A stretch of DNA of 64,000 bases from Mesorhabditis belari (taxonomy: Eukaryota > Nematoda > Chromadorea > Rhabditida > Rhabditidae), in contig CAUEEP010000925.1 in the NCBI GenBank assembly GCA_958450365.1, forward strand, positions 310,001-374,000, in the 5' to 3' direction. A program made the translations under genes and the position numbers. Below the pieces are notes generated by a model that was not told the origin of the DNA, made no database searches, and was given only the letters and a program-made list of their open reading frames with translations. How positions within the stretch are numbered: position 1 is the stretch's first letter; each line of letters starts with the position of its first letter. This document shows, piece after piece, positions 42,010 to 54,232 of this stretch.

Positions 42010-43491
42010 GCAAATGAATTCATCTCTTCACTCCCTTTCACGCCCACAGAAGATAAAGACCAAGAAGAACTGGTGAAACCAATTGGATTTGATGATAGAA
42101 CAGAAGGGGTTATGGTTGAATCTGATGAAAGGAAATATGAAAAGAGATTAGAGCAAAATAGTTGGGTCTTCGAAGAAATGGCTGAAATAATGCGAGATAA
42201 ACTCGGAACACTAAATTCTGCTGAAAGAGAGAAATTCTTCAAAGAAGCCCCAAATATTGTTTCAAGATTAAAAGAAGAAACTCAGACATTCAAAGATGCT
42301 CGTTATGTGATTAGGGAAATATTGTGGATAGCAGAAAGGAAGGAAAATCTACATGAGAAGAACCTTTATGAAATACTTGAATTGTTTGTTTTGGGGGATT
42401 TTCAAGAACAGCTCTGGGAAGAAAACAAAGCTTTTGAATATCTTAAAAGTCACGAGGAGATTTGGACATCAAGTTTTGAAAATTGGCGGCGGGTTGAGGA
42501 TCAGATTGACAATTTGAAAAAAATACAAAGAGAGAAATACACAACAAATTTCTATTTTCGATGTTTTATTTCCCAATTGACTGGTGAGGGATGGATTCAT
42601 ATAGAAACGGATTGGTTTGTAAGTGAAGACTTGAAATTATGGAAACTTATACCAGGACAAGGGGTAGACAATTCAGGAGTTGAAATTCCCAGCTATGAAA
42701 TTGAAAAGGAAGGTAAAAAACATGAAATGCTTTATTTCTCCCATTACGAACAAATCCCTCTTGAACGAATAATTAAGGCATTAAAAAAAGAACAAAAAAA
42801 AATGGAAAGGATCATAAAATTATACTTGAAACATCTGATTCCAATAGAAAATTCGGAAAAGAATAATGGTCCATTTAATCTTGAATCAATCAATTTCCAT
42901 GCGTCCTTTGAATATAATGGGCCCTATCCCTTCCCGCACTACATATTCCAATTAAGAAATCCTCCTCGTCCCATTTGTCAAAAGAACCATTCCTGGAAAT
43001 GTCAAATGGATGGGTTTAGAAAAACGAAAGGAAGGTTCTCAAATTTACCTAAAGAATTGCACATTCCAGTATGTGGTGGTATCACGGTAAATGAGGTTTT
43101 ATTTCTGGAGAGTTACCTGAATTGTATGAAATCTGAGAGATATCTGATTCTTGTTCACATGGAACACCCATTTCTATTTCTTTGCTGCCAAAATCTCTTA
43201 GATATTCCATTTTTGATTCTCCTGGATCATCCAAATAATTATGGAAATGGGGAAAGTGTTCCTGGATTGGATTTCGAGAGGAAACTTCATCATATTGATG
43301 TTAGAGTATTGAGAGAATACTTTCAAGAGGCAAAGCTCACTGAGAGGCTCTATGCTTTGATCAAGGGTAATGGATTTACACCCTACATCCGTTTGATTGA
43401 TTATCAAGGGAAGCCAAAAACCAAATGGCTTGATTTAGAAAAAATGCCGAACTCGGCTTCCTATGACCAATTCACTAATCAAAGGCCATAA
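42010..43491 (+). CDS. Module D: NPPRPIC domain, long exon
   Basis: Open for 493 codons from the CCTAG acceptor to TAA at 43489-43491. The usual ATG ten codons in is ACG and the next conserved Met is GTG, so without splicing translation could begin only at the Met of GVMVESDE. The frame back to the acceptor is open and conserved (ANEFISSLPFTPTEDK). Landmarks: GFDDRTEG, IPGQGVDN (the Trp replaced by Gly), RNPPRPIC with C-x3-H-x3-C, CCQNLLDIPF, LLDHPNNYGNGESVPG, REYFQEA. It ends DQFTNQRP, so the hydrophobic tail is out of frame. AATAAA follows at 43662-43667. Confidence 0.75.
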   Translation, partial: ANEFISSLPFTPTEDKDQEELVKPIGFDDRTEGVMVESDERKYEKRLEQNSWVFEEMAEIMRDKLGTLNSAEREKFFKEAPNIVSRLKEETQTFKDARYVIREILWIAERKENLHEKNLYEILELFVLGDFQEQLWEENKAFEYLKSHEEIWTSSFENWRRVEDQIDNLKKIQREKYTTNFYFRCFISQLTGEGWIHIETDWFVSEDLKLWKLIPGQGVDNSGVEIPSYEIEKEGKKHEMLYFSHYEQIPLERIIKALKKEQKKMERIIKLYLKHLIPIENSEKNNGPFNLESINFHASFEYNGPYPFPHYIFQLRNPPRPICQKNHSWKCQMDGFRKTKGRFSNLPKELHIPVCGGITVNEVLFLESYLNCMKSERYLILVHMEHPFLFLCCQNLLDIPFLILLDHPNNYGNGESVPGLDFERKLHHIDVRVLREYFQEAKLTERLYALIKGNGFTPYIRLIDYQGKPKTKWLDLEKMPNSASYDQFTNQRP

Positions 43492-43682
43492 TCAGGAGTG
43501 GACGATAAAGAAGTGACTAGAAAAAGCAAAAATGTTTCTTGCTCTGTATCCCAACCCTAGTCTTCCTGACTGCCCAATTACCAGAGTCTTTATTTTACTA
43601 GTCTAAATTTTGAATTCTATCTGTCTTTATGCCACTTGTTTTCTTTCTTTTTCTCCAGATGAATAAAGTATCCGTCGAAATA

Positions 43683-44929
43683 TTAGGGACTTGCAAAAGA
43701 AACTGCGGATTATAACCAACATTTGAACAGCCCAAAAATCAATAAGAAAACAACTTTATTCCAAAAGATATTTCATTATTATCAACTATGTTATTACATT
43801 TTTTACGTAGACTTCGGATGTCTGATTCGAAAAATTCGGGGTCCCGCGACGCAAATTAGTCTTGTACCCAAATTTCGACTTCTTTAAGATTGTTAAGCTT
43901 TAGATTTGCAAGAGAGTGTTGCATAGACAGGTAGAAGTGGTAATCTGAGGGAGCGATATCAGGCGAATAGGGCGGATGAGGCACAAGTTTCCAGCCTAAT
44001 TCTTCTATGGTGTTTTGAGACAAGTTTGATGTGTGTACCCGAAAATTGGGAGCGAGTAAATGGATTGTCCTTGGATTAACACCTCTTTCTCGTAGAATTT
44101 CATCAACTTTCTTCAGCTGTTCGGCGTAGATTTGAGAAGTTATAGTTTTTGAAGATTTTCGTAATTCAAAATAAACGATTCCTTTCATATTTCAAAAGAC
44201 CGACAACATAACTTTCTTTCGGTGAAGTTCTGGATCTGTTGTCGGAATCGGCCTTTCTCCTTTGCTCAACTATTGTCTTTTGCGTGTTGTATTATTGAAA
44301 TATGTCCACTTTTCGTCCATCATCAACATGTTTTCAAAAAAGCACTGCCCGTAGCCTTTTTCGATAGAAACCGAGACCATAAAACTCGGTTCGCTTTGTT
44401 TTCAGGGGATAATTCATGTGGGACCCATTGGCCACAACGATTCCTTTTTTCCAATAAGCGCAAGGTGTCGAGAAATTGTGCTCGAATCACATTTAAAGTA
44501 TTCGGCTAATTCGGGCAAAGTTTGAGTTGGATCCAACTCGACAATCTCCAGCAACTCCGCATTATCGAAGACAACTGGGCAATCTCCATCTTCCAAGCTG
44601 CCATCCCCTTCACAAAAACGTCGAAACCATTCCTGGCAAGTCCTTTCACTCAAAATGTTTTCTCCGAAAGTTTCACAAAGATTCCGGTGCGACTTCGATG
44701 CTGATTTCTTCATTTTGAGGTCATAGAGAAGGCACGCTCAACATGAGTTTTTGATCCGTCATCTTCTACCGAAGATTATGTAATATTTAATGATAGCAAT
44801 AATTGTGAACATAATTTAAATGAATAAGCAATAATAATACAATATAATACAATTTAAACCGGACCATCACATTTTCAAATAAAAAACTTTGGTCCTCTGA
44901 AGTAATCCGCAGTTTCTTTTGCAAGTACA
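43683..44929 (-). mobile_element. Full-length mariner element (about 1.25 kb)
   Basis: Ends share ACTTGCAAAAGAAACTGCGG in inverted orientation and are flanked by TA on both sides (43681-43682, 44930-44931). The left end has three more bases than the right. Same TIR family as 13073-13612. It lies about 190 bases after the module D stop. Confidence 0.8.
43856..44713 (-). pseudogene. Mariner transposase, frameshifted
   Basis: The N-terminal part (44713-44414) has the HTH words SHRNLCETFGENILSERTCQ, a WFRRFCEGDGSLED segment, SSTISRHL and a GKKESLWPMGPT linker. The C-terminal part (44188-43856) has KGIVYFEL, then a segment where the second catalytic Asp should stand but reads LLAPNFRVHT, and finally ELGWKLVPHPPYSPDIAPSD with the third Asp of a DD34D enzyme. 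Between the parts the frame is broken. Inactive. Confidence 0.75.
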
Positions 44930-45048
44930 TAAGAGCTTTTATCATTGCTCGTTAAAGGCTTGGGCTTCATAAATCGGTAATAAATCTCTTTATATCGGTC
45001 ATATTAAATCAAAAACAGTCATAAGCAATAAAAGTGCTGGCGAACTGA
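44930..45048. other. Spacer between two transposons
   Basis: About 120 bases with no feature. Confidence 0.3.
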
Positions 45049-46038
45049 CAGGGTGGCCAGAAAATACGTCGAATTTTTTTGGCGCTTTGATTTATCCGAG
45101 TTTGATTTGACACTGAATTTTATTGAGTCTCTTTATCGAAATGGTATTTAATGAATTTTATTTAATTTTTTATCTTTATTTTTTAATGAAATAAAAGTTT
45201 TATTTTCAGGGTTAACGCGGTATGAATACAAAAGAAAAACGCGAAAAAGCACGCATTGCTATCACATCGAGTTTTACAAAACCGCGAGGAAGCCGCAACA
45301 AATCATTGAAAGCACCGGATACAAGAAAGATATTGTTTATGAGGCTATTAAACGGCACAAAGATACGAGGTCTTTCGTGGACCGCAAAGGAAGAGGACGA
45401 CCGGCCACAGTTACCACTCTACAGAATCTCAACAAGCTACGATGTCGAATAAATCCTATGCAATCGATGAGAAAAATGACTATAAAAATACTAAAGATTT
45501 GAAACTGAGGCGTGAAAGCGTTAGAATGATGCTTCGGAAGCAGCTTCTCCTTGTGCCGTACAAAGCGGCTTCGCGTAAATGAATTTAACCTTCAACCGGC
45601 CCATGGCGCTCGAACCACGCTCCACCTCTTTTAGCAGCTCTTTCCGGTCTTTTGGCATAAATTGGTATGGCCAGGTAACGCGCCTGATTTAAATCCATTG
45701 TCCTTTTCCGCTTGGTCTCTGCTTGAAGAGAAGCTTTGCCATTATCGATACACCACAGTAGGAGGTTTGAAAGTGGCTTTGAATCGCGCCTGGGACGATA
45801 TTATTACGCAAGAGTATGTGGCCATTGTTCCGAATTTCCCGAAGCGACTCCGCAAATGTATTGATGCCCAGGGAGGCAATTTTGATTTGGCAATTTTTAA
45901 TGTAAAATTTTCATTTGATATGTTTTTAATTGGTATAAAAATGTTGTTCCTTTTTGAATTTTTAGAATAAATTGTTTCAAACTTGTGCTTAGTTTTTTCG
46001 CTGCGGAAAAAAACTAGACGTATTTTCTGGTCACCCTG
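45049..46038 (+). mobile_element. maT-like Tc1/mariner element with matching ends
   Basis: The left end CAGGGTGGCCAGAAAATACG and the inverted right end CAGGGTGACCAGAAAATACG differ at one position. The right flank is TA. The 990-base body contains a decayed transposase. Confidence 0.75.
45222..45970 (+). pseudogene. maT-like transposase relic
   Basis: Pieces in different frames give KREKARIAITSSF, a DRKGRGRPATVTTL linker typical of these enzymes, and a C-terminal WPGNAPDLNPLSFSAW block followed by AWDDIITQEY and NFPKRLRKCI. The last catalytic Asp (NPLD) is Ser here, and the middle of the catalytic domain is largely deleted. Confidence 0.65.
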
Positions 46039-46203
46039 TATTGTCACGGAATCCAGCAGAATAGCAAAACACCCCAAGATTTAGGAGAAAAGAGTGGAAA
46101 GTTCTTTCTCTTAATTCTTAGGGCGTCTCGTCACTCTGCTAGTTCTTCCGTGAATTTTTTGGCCCCCGTTAACACACAAATACCGGACTTTTATATTAAG
46201 CAT

Positions 46204-46240
46204 GTACAGGGTGACATAAAAAGTTCCCGGACCGTTTTTG
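46204..46240 (+). repeat. Solitary transposon end
   Basis: TACAGGGTGACATAAAAAGT followed by TCCCGGACC looks like a Tc1/mariner terminal repeat of a different family from the previous element. No partner was found. Confidence 0.4.
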
Positions 46241-46854
46241 GGTGACTGTTTTAGAAGTGATTCAATCAACATTTTTCAAAACTAACATTGGATTCGGCAA
46301 ATTCAAGTATTCTTACCTCAGAAAACTCATTTGCACAACAAAAATTGAGCGCTAGATAATTTTTTTGATGAAGGTCTTTCAGGGATGCCACAGAATTTTT
46401 TTCTCATTTTGTCAATTTTATGAACCGAGTGCTCTCCGTAGGAGTGCTTGAAAACAACCATGTCTAAAGTGGTGACAAGAAGTTTTATGCTGATAACCTA
46501 AAAATACAAAGCTGCGCGTACTTTGTGTGGACACCCAAGCGATGTCCATTTGGCATTTCTAGTGTTGAAGTGTGTCTTCATTGAATTTGAGTGTTGAGAA
46601 GTTCGTGCTTGGGTGTTCACACAAACTATGCGAATTCGAATCACCGATGGGTTTAATCTTTGCTCATAACTTAGGTAGCAAAAGAAGCGCTTCAGGAAAA
46701 GCTTAAATAAATGACCATTATCGAGAAAAATTCAAGATTTAAGTCTACTAGGAAGGGTGCGTTCGCAAAAATTTCAGCAAAAGTACATAGTTAAGAACTT
46801 GTTTCTTGTACTTAGAACCCTTCTTTATAGTTAAAATCTTGGCTTCTAAGGGTT
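46241..46854. other. Gene-free spacer
   Basis: No ORF or repeat recognised apart from a possible internal tail of the solitary transposon end. Confidence 0.25.
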
Positions 46855-48846
46855 TTAACTCAAAAAACTCATATAACTAGTCATCTTTTCTGGGGAAAAG
46901 TAGTCATGCAACGAAAACTATAATAACATTTTCCTCTCTCGACACAAACCTTTGAATAGGAAGTGCTCGAAAGCAAATTGCTTTCCTGAAAAGAAGAGAA
47001 ATTGGAAAGAAAAGATTGGTGACGAGAAGAAGAAGTGAAGAGGTTTTAAAATTCAGAAATTAAAAGTGAAAAGGACATTGAACTTTGTACTTTTCATTAT
47101 TTAACCGTAATCTGATATTTGTTTTTGCAAACTTTATCCCAATACTGACTCTGGTTTTTACTCGAGAGCAAGCTTCAATTACGTAACCGAGCCAAGCTCA
47201 GCTACTGTAGTCCAGCCATGTCCAGATCTTTGTGCTTCCTAGCACAAGCTTGTTATTGTTGCAGTCATTAGTTTTACTACCGTTCCAATTGGGTTATACA
47301 CCAGAAAGGATGTCTTTACAAGATTTGATGACAAAGTACGCAGTGAAAGAGTACCACCAGAGCTGGGCAGCTTTTGAAGATCAAAACGAATGTGTCCTAA
47401 CTATTAGCAAATTGAAGACGGGAGAAGTTGAGGGATGAATGGAGGAGACTGAACGAATGATCAATGATGGAGATGGAGGCGGAGAAGCCCATTGAAATGC
47501 GGGAATTGAGGACATTGAAGAGGGAGTTTTCAAAATCAGCTTTCTTTTACACCCCGGCTTTTTCGCTTTTTACGAAAAATCCAACAACTTCCTAATAAAA
47601 CTAACGTCGGATTCGGATAGAGAATCCAAACTTACATGCTCTTGCAAATTTTGAGCCTCATTGATCCAGCCATTCACGAGAAACTCTGCAGTGAGTCAGG
47701 CACGTCTTCTATGTGTTAAAAACATCTTTCGAGGAGGGTCTCTATTGTATTCCAAAAATTTAAATTTATAAACAAGTTACGTGAAAACCGTACTGAAACC
47801 GAAAAAGCCTATGAAAAGAACATTGACTTCATCCTGATGCTGCCATTGGGAGAATAGGGTTAGTGTTTTCCCGTGAGAGTGGTGTTATCTAACAAAGGAA
47901 AGGTACTGAGCTTGCCTTTTGATTCGAGACTAATTCCATCTTATAAGGTTGCCCATGGGAGTCTCGAATGCATTTTTAGTTTTAGCTAAACGCTTCGCAG
48001 GTGCGAGAAATTTGGCATAGAACACCACCTTCGTTTGTTCATCCTCGAGCCTTCGAGCTCCTTATGAGATGATGAGATATGTATTTGAGGCAATAAAAAC
48101 TGACTACTAGGTTATAGTAGTACGGAAAGACTGGTACTACAAGGCTACATTTCGCCGAATTGGTCAGCTTTTAGAACATATTAATATATAAACTGGTATA
48201 TAAACTGTAATTTTCACACTCTTGTCATCAACAATTCCCGTTTCCAGGCAATCGTCTCAAAGATTTTGTTTCTGTTTCTGTTTCTGTTTCTTCCACACCT
48301 AAAATTTACGGCTCTATTTTCGCCATACCGATAAAACCTGGTCGCGTAACACAAAAGAATCATGGATGATCTTCTAAAACATCAACCGGATATTTTGTTA
48401 GTATTATTAATTTTCTATGTAATAGTTTTTACCGTAAGTGAATCGCTCTTTTCTACGTGTAGAACGAGCATTTTTTCTGAAGGACCCGAAACCTCCCAAT
48501 CCGGTTCATTTGCCCTTAAAATGCTAATTTTCGGACGCAGACAACGAGCCGGATCGATTTTGATGTTTTTAGACCATAATTCATAATATGGAACCAAAAC
48601 TTCAGGGGGGTTGTCTTAAAAAAGTCTTTACCGAGATCCGGCCAGGAACGAAAGCCGTGCCCGACGAAGCGATTGCAAATTCTAAGACAAGTTTCTTAGA
48701 CAAGCAAAAGACAAACAAAAAGCAATTCGCTTTCCAGCACTTCCTATTCAAAGGTTTGTTTTGAGAGGGCAAATGTTATGATATTTTTCATTGCATGACT
48801 ACTTTTCCATAAAAAGATGACAAGTTAGATCAGTTTTTTGAGTAAA
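46855..48846. mobile_element. 2-kb foldback element, about 130-base inverted arms
   Basis: The left arm (46855-46985) includes AAAAAACTCAT, GGAAAAGTAGTCATGCAA and ACAAACCTTTGAATAGGAAG. These appear inverted at 48720-48846. The interior has a 68-codon frame (47232-47438) and a 74-codon frame (48362-48586), neither recognisable, and a 170-base block (47355-47530) also found at 58990-59175. Confidence 0.55.
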
Positions 48847-49019
48847 AACCTACAGGATTCAAGATTTTAAGTACAAAAAGGCTTTTAAGTTAATTGAGCC
48901 GATGGCGCTGAGTGAATGCTAAGGAATACTCGATATCTAACCGAATTTGGTAACTGTAGTTCAAATATACTGGGACTTTGACAAAACCGCAGAAAGATTA
49001 CGTGAAGACTGACCACAAT

Positions 49020-49570
49020 TAGATAACTAAACCAAAGTTAAACTAAACGAATGGCTAACTAAACCCATTGGGTAACTAAATCAGAGTTTAGCTCGTTAAA
49101 AGAACTGAGCTGGATTGAACTCGTTGTGTAAATTAGACAATTGGACCCAACTGGCAAAAGAACTAAATAGCTGAACTAAATTTTGAGTTCTTGAAGCGAC
49201 TCTGGAATATTCTATTGAGCCACAGTATGAAAACGGCAAGAAAAGCTTAGGGTTGGACAATGGAAAGAGTGGGTCGAAAGAGAACTGCCGAAAGAGAAAG
49301 TCGATGCGCCAGAAAGTGCACGTTTAGGCACCACTCCACTGTACACGGTTGGAGAAAGCTGGACAAAATGTCTCTAGGCCGATCTTTCTCTTTAGGAAAA
49401 AAGGAAAACTTGCCAAATCCTTATCCAAAGCTTTATTTTCCTTTAGCACAAACAGTAGATTTACTTGCTTTTTAGAAATTTCTTCCGTTTTTTATTTCAG
49501 AGTGCCATTTCCCCCGAAAATCCAAATAATTGTCGAGATCGAGAGAAAAATTGTAGAGATCGAAGAATAA
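49020..49570 (+). repeat. Interspersed repeat R2, copy 2
   Basis: Direct copy of the core of 36330-36850, with an extra outer stretch of short GGTAACTAAACC-like words. Two small overlapping frames (49260-49570) are not convincing genes. Confidence 0.6.
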
Positions 49571-50083
49571 ATTAATTCTATTCAAATTCAAACTAGCATC
49601 TAGCAAAATTCGAATGCAGATCTAAATTTAAATTCGAAGCTGTTAAATGAATGAATGATGAATCTGAATTCAAGCACTATCTTTAACTACTTTACACTTG
49701 ATCCAACCAAATCAAGCGAGATTCAGATAAGTACGATCTCGATGGCCCTTGACCCAGCACTGTATCAACTTCTGATTACTTTCTAAAAGGACGTCTGCTC
49801 AGTTTGTTTCAAGAATCTCAAGTCTAACAGTTAATACTTGCTGTATCCGTTCAACTTAAACTCTAACACTTTTTTAAAGAGTAAATTTTGAAAAGTAATG
49901 ATAAATCAGAATTCAAGCACTAGCTTCAAAACAATTTACGTGAACTCCTAAGAAACAATAATGTTATAAGAAAATTGAAAGTTAAAAAAGCAAAAGTTAA
50001 GGCAAACAAGCATTACTTTCTTACAAATTTTGTTCAAAACCTTAAACTGTAAAGTGATGCTTGTTCTCAACTTTGTTCTGAAA

Positions 50084-50322
50084 CTATAGCTGATTAGAGC
50101 TGTTCATTTGTCGGTCTGATTGTCAATTGGTGCACAACGGAAAAACGAGATTTGACCACTTCAACAGCTACTTTTCAACGGTCACTTTCTAGAAAATGAA
50201 GCTTCGGAAATTCCTCCTTCGTGCAACAAGAAATGCCGCAAAAGTTGGCGTTGAAGTGATCAAATCACGTTTCTCCGTTGCACACCTATTGACAATCAGA
50301 CCGAAAAATGAAAAGCTCTATA
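50084..50322. mobile_element. Small foldback (MITE), about 80-base arms
   Basis: CGGTCTGATTGTCAATTGGT near 50122 and its inverted partner near 50293 extend to CTATAGC-like ends. The pair makes almost the whole 239 bases self-complementary. Confidence 0.55.
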
Positions 50323-51468
50323 GCGTACGCTCAAGTTTTGAGTCAATTTCAAATTAAATCCGGAAAAGACCATAATCCTGACTCTTAATACCGTAATCTT
50401 GACCGTAGCACGGGATCTGTACTTTCATTTTTGATCTGCTTATTGATGACTCGTTTAAACACGCCAAAAGAGTTAAATAGTACATAGATTAGATAAAACT
50501 AGAGTCAAGATTATGGTAGTTTTTGAAAAGTGATATGAATTAAAAATCAGAAAAAACACAAGCCTTACTTCAATCGTTTCACAAAGAAATACACGAATTT
50601 CGCTTCCCTCTCGAATCCCATGCTAAACCTCAAATCATCCACGAAATCACTCTTCCGAAAGCACTGTACTGAAGTCAGGTTCCTAATTTCTCATGCGTTC
50701 TTTCTCTCATTTCCAGCTCCATTTTTCTGCAAATCTCGATATCTCCCTGATGTTTCAATAAACGATCGGAAGTAAACGATCTAATTGCGACATCAATTTG
50801 CGGAAAAAATGGAACAGAAATGAGAATCGAGCAATTCTCATTTTCACTGGGCAATCCGTTTCTCACGATCCACATCGGGAAACACTCTGGAAGTCCGTCA
50901 TGGACACACTTTCAACTATCTCAACTCGAGTCTTCAATAAAGCGTTCAACAGATTTTCGCATAAACCATGGATTGAAATTTTTCTACAAAGTCTCAGTCC
51001 AATTTGAATAAAATTCGTGAAATTGTCAGCGGTTTGCAACTTACATTCACAAATTTGCTCAACCTTTTGTTCTCATACATAGACGGGTTAGCAAACATGT
51101 TCCGAAAAAAGTTTTACTCCTCATTCATTTCGACAATCGATCCCGACAGACTCTTAAAGGCAAAAAAACAAATAGCATTTCCCTTTGGACATTGTTAAAT
51201 CTGTAACCTGAAGATTTCCCCGTGATCCTTGAGATCTGACTAATTTGTCCCAATGCGAAAACGCGGTAACGGATAGTCACGTTTAAGAATTAGCATATGG
51301 CATAAATATTCTCAAAGAATCCAATTATCCATTCTCCTTTTTCAGCTCTCCCCGATTTGTCTTGTGCTCAGTGTGGTCGCTTCCATGGTCGTCAAACGGA
51401 ATATATTGATCCAAATAGAATGTTCTTTATTCCGTTTTGTACACTCACCACTCGCCTGTAAGAACGCG
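50323..51468. other. Spacer without a supported gene
   Basis: Overlapping frames of 60-70 codons on both strands around 50675-51198 show no motif and no splice pattern I trust. A partial third unit of the palindrome (TTTTGT-ACTCACC, GCCTGTAAGAAC) lies at 51435-51465. Confidence 0.3.
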
Positions 51469-51726
51469 ATCGGATCGACTTACGGTTGGTTTTTAAAGAA
51501 TCCTCGTCAAATTTGGCTCAAGTAGAGTGCAATTTGTTTTGTAAACTCACCTGTAAGAACATAGAGAAAAACGGCGTCAAAGTTGATCGGCTTCTGTAGG
51601 TAAGAAGGCCAGCTTTGACGCCGTTTTTCTCTATGTTCTTACAGGTGAGTTTACAAAACAAATTGCACTCTACTTGAGCCAAATTTGACGAGGATTCTTT
51701 AAAAACCAACCGTAAGTCGATCCGAT
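51469..51726. repeat. Perfect inverted repeat, 114-base arms, 30-base loop
   Basis: Arms 51469-51582 and 51613-51726 are exact reverse complements on my reading, with no mismatch. That is in contrast to every other inverted repeat in this window. No terminal structure typical of a transposon is visible. A transcript would form a long perfect hairpin. Confidence 0.85.
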
Positions 51727-53429
51727 TGTGGCGATTCGGCAACTTTGTATACCCTATTTGTCCTAAGAGATGGCCAATTCTGAGAACTATTGTAACCTTG
51801 TACTAAAGTAAAAGTAAACCTACTACTGGCATCGTGATGCACAATAAACACTATTAGGATAACTACAAATTTAAACCATACACTTTATTGATCAGCGTTT
51901 CCTTCGAGAAAGGGACACTTCTTTAAAAATGAAACGGAAACCTTTTATGTACGACAAATTGTCACATAATGTAGATAAAAAGCGTTTGGCTAAAAATCTT
52001 AGTTCATATATTATCTCTAATATGACACCACGATGTCAGTAGAAAGTTTTAATTTTATGGCAAAAGTCTCATGGTGGTGGTGACGATGGTGGCTCAGAAA
52101 TTTCATGCAAAGGGAGACATGATATGGAAAAAATCATGAAAAAACATCTAAATTTCACGACCTCAAAAACGCCATTCTTGCACCATACCTACCACCTTGA
52201 GCCACCGGAAATATTTTTAAAATTTGACCCGTAGTAGATTTTTTTTTCGACACCCTGTATAGTGTTGCGCTCTACAAAAGGATAATTTTCTGAAAAACCA
52301 AAAGAGTTGACAGTTTTTTCGTTTAGATATTTAGCATCTATGGACATTTTTCCACTAGAATCATTGAGTTTGTGTAAAAATTTGAAATTTCATTCGTTTC
52401 ATATAAAACTTTAAGCCTAGCGAAGCTTTGAAAGCCAAAAAGATGCATCAAGCACTATATATGGCGCACCCTGTAATCTCTTGGAAATTGTTTAGTGTCG
52501 GACAATAATCCGGAGAGACAAGGGCTGATAAAGGTGATGGAGGAGCTGGCCAACCCTTGACAAGACGAAGCGGGTAATGGTTTAGGGTTGCTTGAAAGTC
52601 TATTGCTCATAATAAGGCCAGTTTCTTAGGTTAACAGGAGAACAAGGATATTTACAGGCCTAATCATCATGACTAACTGAAAGATTCCTCAAAAACTGGT
52701 TTTTAGTCTTGGGATACAATTCGGAACAGACCAACTGTAAACGAGTCGAAGCGGGCAATCTTTTGAATTGGCATTGAGAAGACCACATACATAGCAATCG
52801 GATTTCTTCAGATCGGTCAATGTCGTAGGTAAACAGAGGAACCAGGATAGTTTGTAAGCCAAATAATCATGACTAACAGATAAGGTCGGACTGATCTGGG
52901 CCTGTCCGATTGTCATGTGTAATGTGTACCCTCCAGCTTATTCCCAACAAGAGGAGCCTAGTTTGTTGCGTTTAGTGTAAGCCATGGTTTGGTCATTGTA
53001 ATTTGGGCTATATCTTATCATTTGATTTGATTTGATCAACTTTAGCTGACAATGATGTCGAGAATGCGTTAAAATTGCTCAAAGCGCGCCAATTCGAAAA
53101 GTTCCCTTTTCCATTTCTACCCAATTCATTTCTGTATAGTTCCTCACATTTTGTTCTGGAGAATTAGGAAGCAATGCTAAAATTAATTATCGGGACAAAC
53201 ATTTACATCAAGATATGTATCATCAGTTTTTCTTGATGATACAAATCTTGATCAATCAATCAAGTCAATATCATACTTCAGCATGAATGGGTAAAAACAG
53301 GAATCACTGCCACGCTTTTTGTCTATGAAAGAATTTTTATCATCTTCCCAAAAATAGCAATGAATCAAATCGAAAGAGTTTTCTTCGTAAATCGTTGAAC
53401 AAACGCGGTTTCCGAAAGACTGATTCAAG
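51727..53429. other. Spacer with transposon-end remnants
   Basis: Tc1/mariner-like ends ACACCCTGTATAG (52248) and GCACCCTGTAATC (52463) remain without bodies. A TGGTGGTGGTGACGATGGTGG low-complexity patch, split here by meaning only, lies near 52075. No gene is supported. Confidence 0.35.
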
Positions 53430-53645
53430 ATCGCATGTCGCATTTGGTACGGCGAGTGAATAAGATTAAGGCTTCTTTGCTCAAGACCACGGCTCTTTTC
53501 AAACGCAGCCAAATAATATTGCCTCGACCAATCCTATCTTGCAATATAACTTGAAAAATTCAATTTTGTCTTTTTGTTCATTTTGATTATTTAACAACAG
53601 CTCTTCGATAGGTCTTCATTAGTGAGGGCTTCGACTTAAAATGTT
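53430..53645 (-). repeat. Interspersed repeat R3, copy 4 (partial)
   Basis: Inverted copy of the 3' half of R3 (TTTCAAACGCAGCC, TCTTCATTAGT). Another scrap is at 54235-54290. Confidence 0.5.
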
Positions 53646-53890
53646 GCTAAGAGTCTAGGGACTCTGAATATAGACATAAATTTTTCGGACAATAACTGTG
53701 AAAAATTTTATTGCAATTCTTGGCTTTTTAAAAAAAGGCACCTTGCCCGAGGTCAATTCTAAGTTTCTCATACAATTGGAATTTCTATTTATTCGGCTAA
53801 CTTTTAAAATTTTGCTCCTGTTTGTTTCAGACTTGTTTGTTTTTAGTCATTTACCTATATGTTTAAATCTAGCCATAGTGTGTTGGGTTG

Positions 53891-54232
53891 GTGAATTGAA
53901 AACTGCCGCCTATTGTCATATGTGACAGTTTGAGCACTTTCTTCAAAAGAAGCCCATTCTGGTGTCGATGGAAGAGTTGTAGAGAATCAAAAATTAAGCT
54001 TACATCCAAATTTTCAGAACGATTCGAAAACTGCTTTTCAAGAAATGCCAAATTTACGAATTTTCACAAAACTTGGATTTTAAGCGTAACTACCACGTGA
54101 ATCTCTCTGGAAATTTGGCTATAAGCCTAATTTTTGATTCTCTACAACTTCTCTATTGGCACCAAAATGAGTTTCTTTTGAAGAAAGTGCTCAATCTGTC
54201 ACATATGACAATAGCCCGCAGTTTTCAATTCA
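53891..54232. mobile_element. Foldback MITE, about 125-base arms
   Basis: Left arm GTGAATTGAAAACTGC...TTGTCATATGTGACAG and right arm in reverse complement cover nearly all of the 342 bases. The outer left flank TTGGGTTG recalls mariner ends. It lies 260 bases before the module E kinase. Confidence 0.6.

Noticed and set aside
52060..52100. GGTGGTGACGATGG repeats as a coding glycine/aspartate repeat
   Set aside because: Short low-complexity patch with stops in all useful frames.
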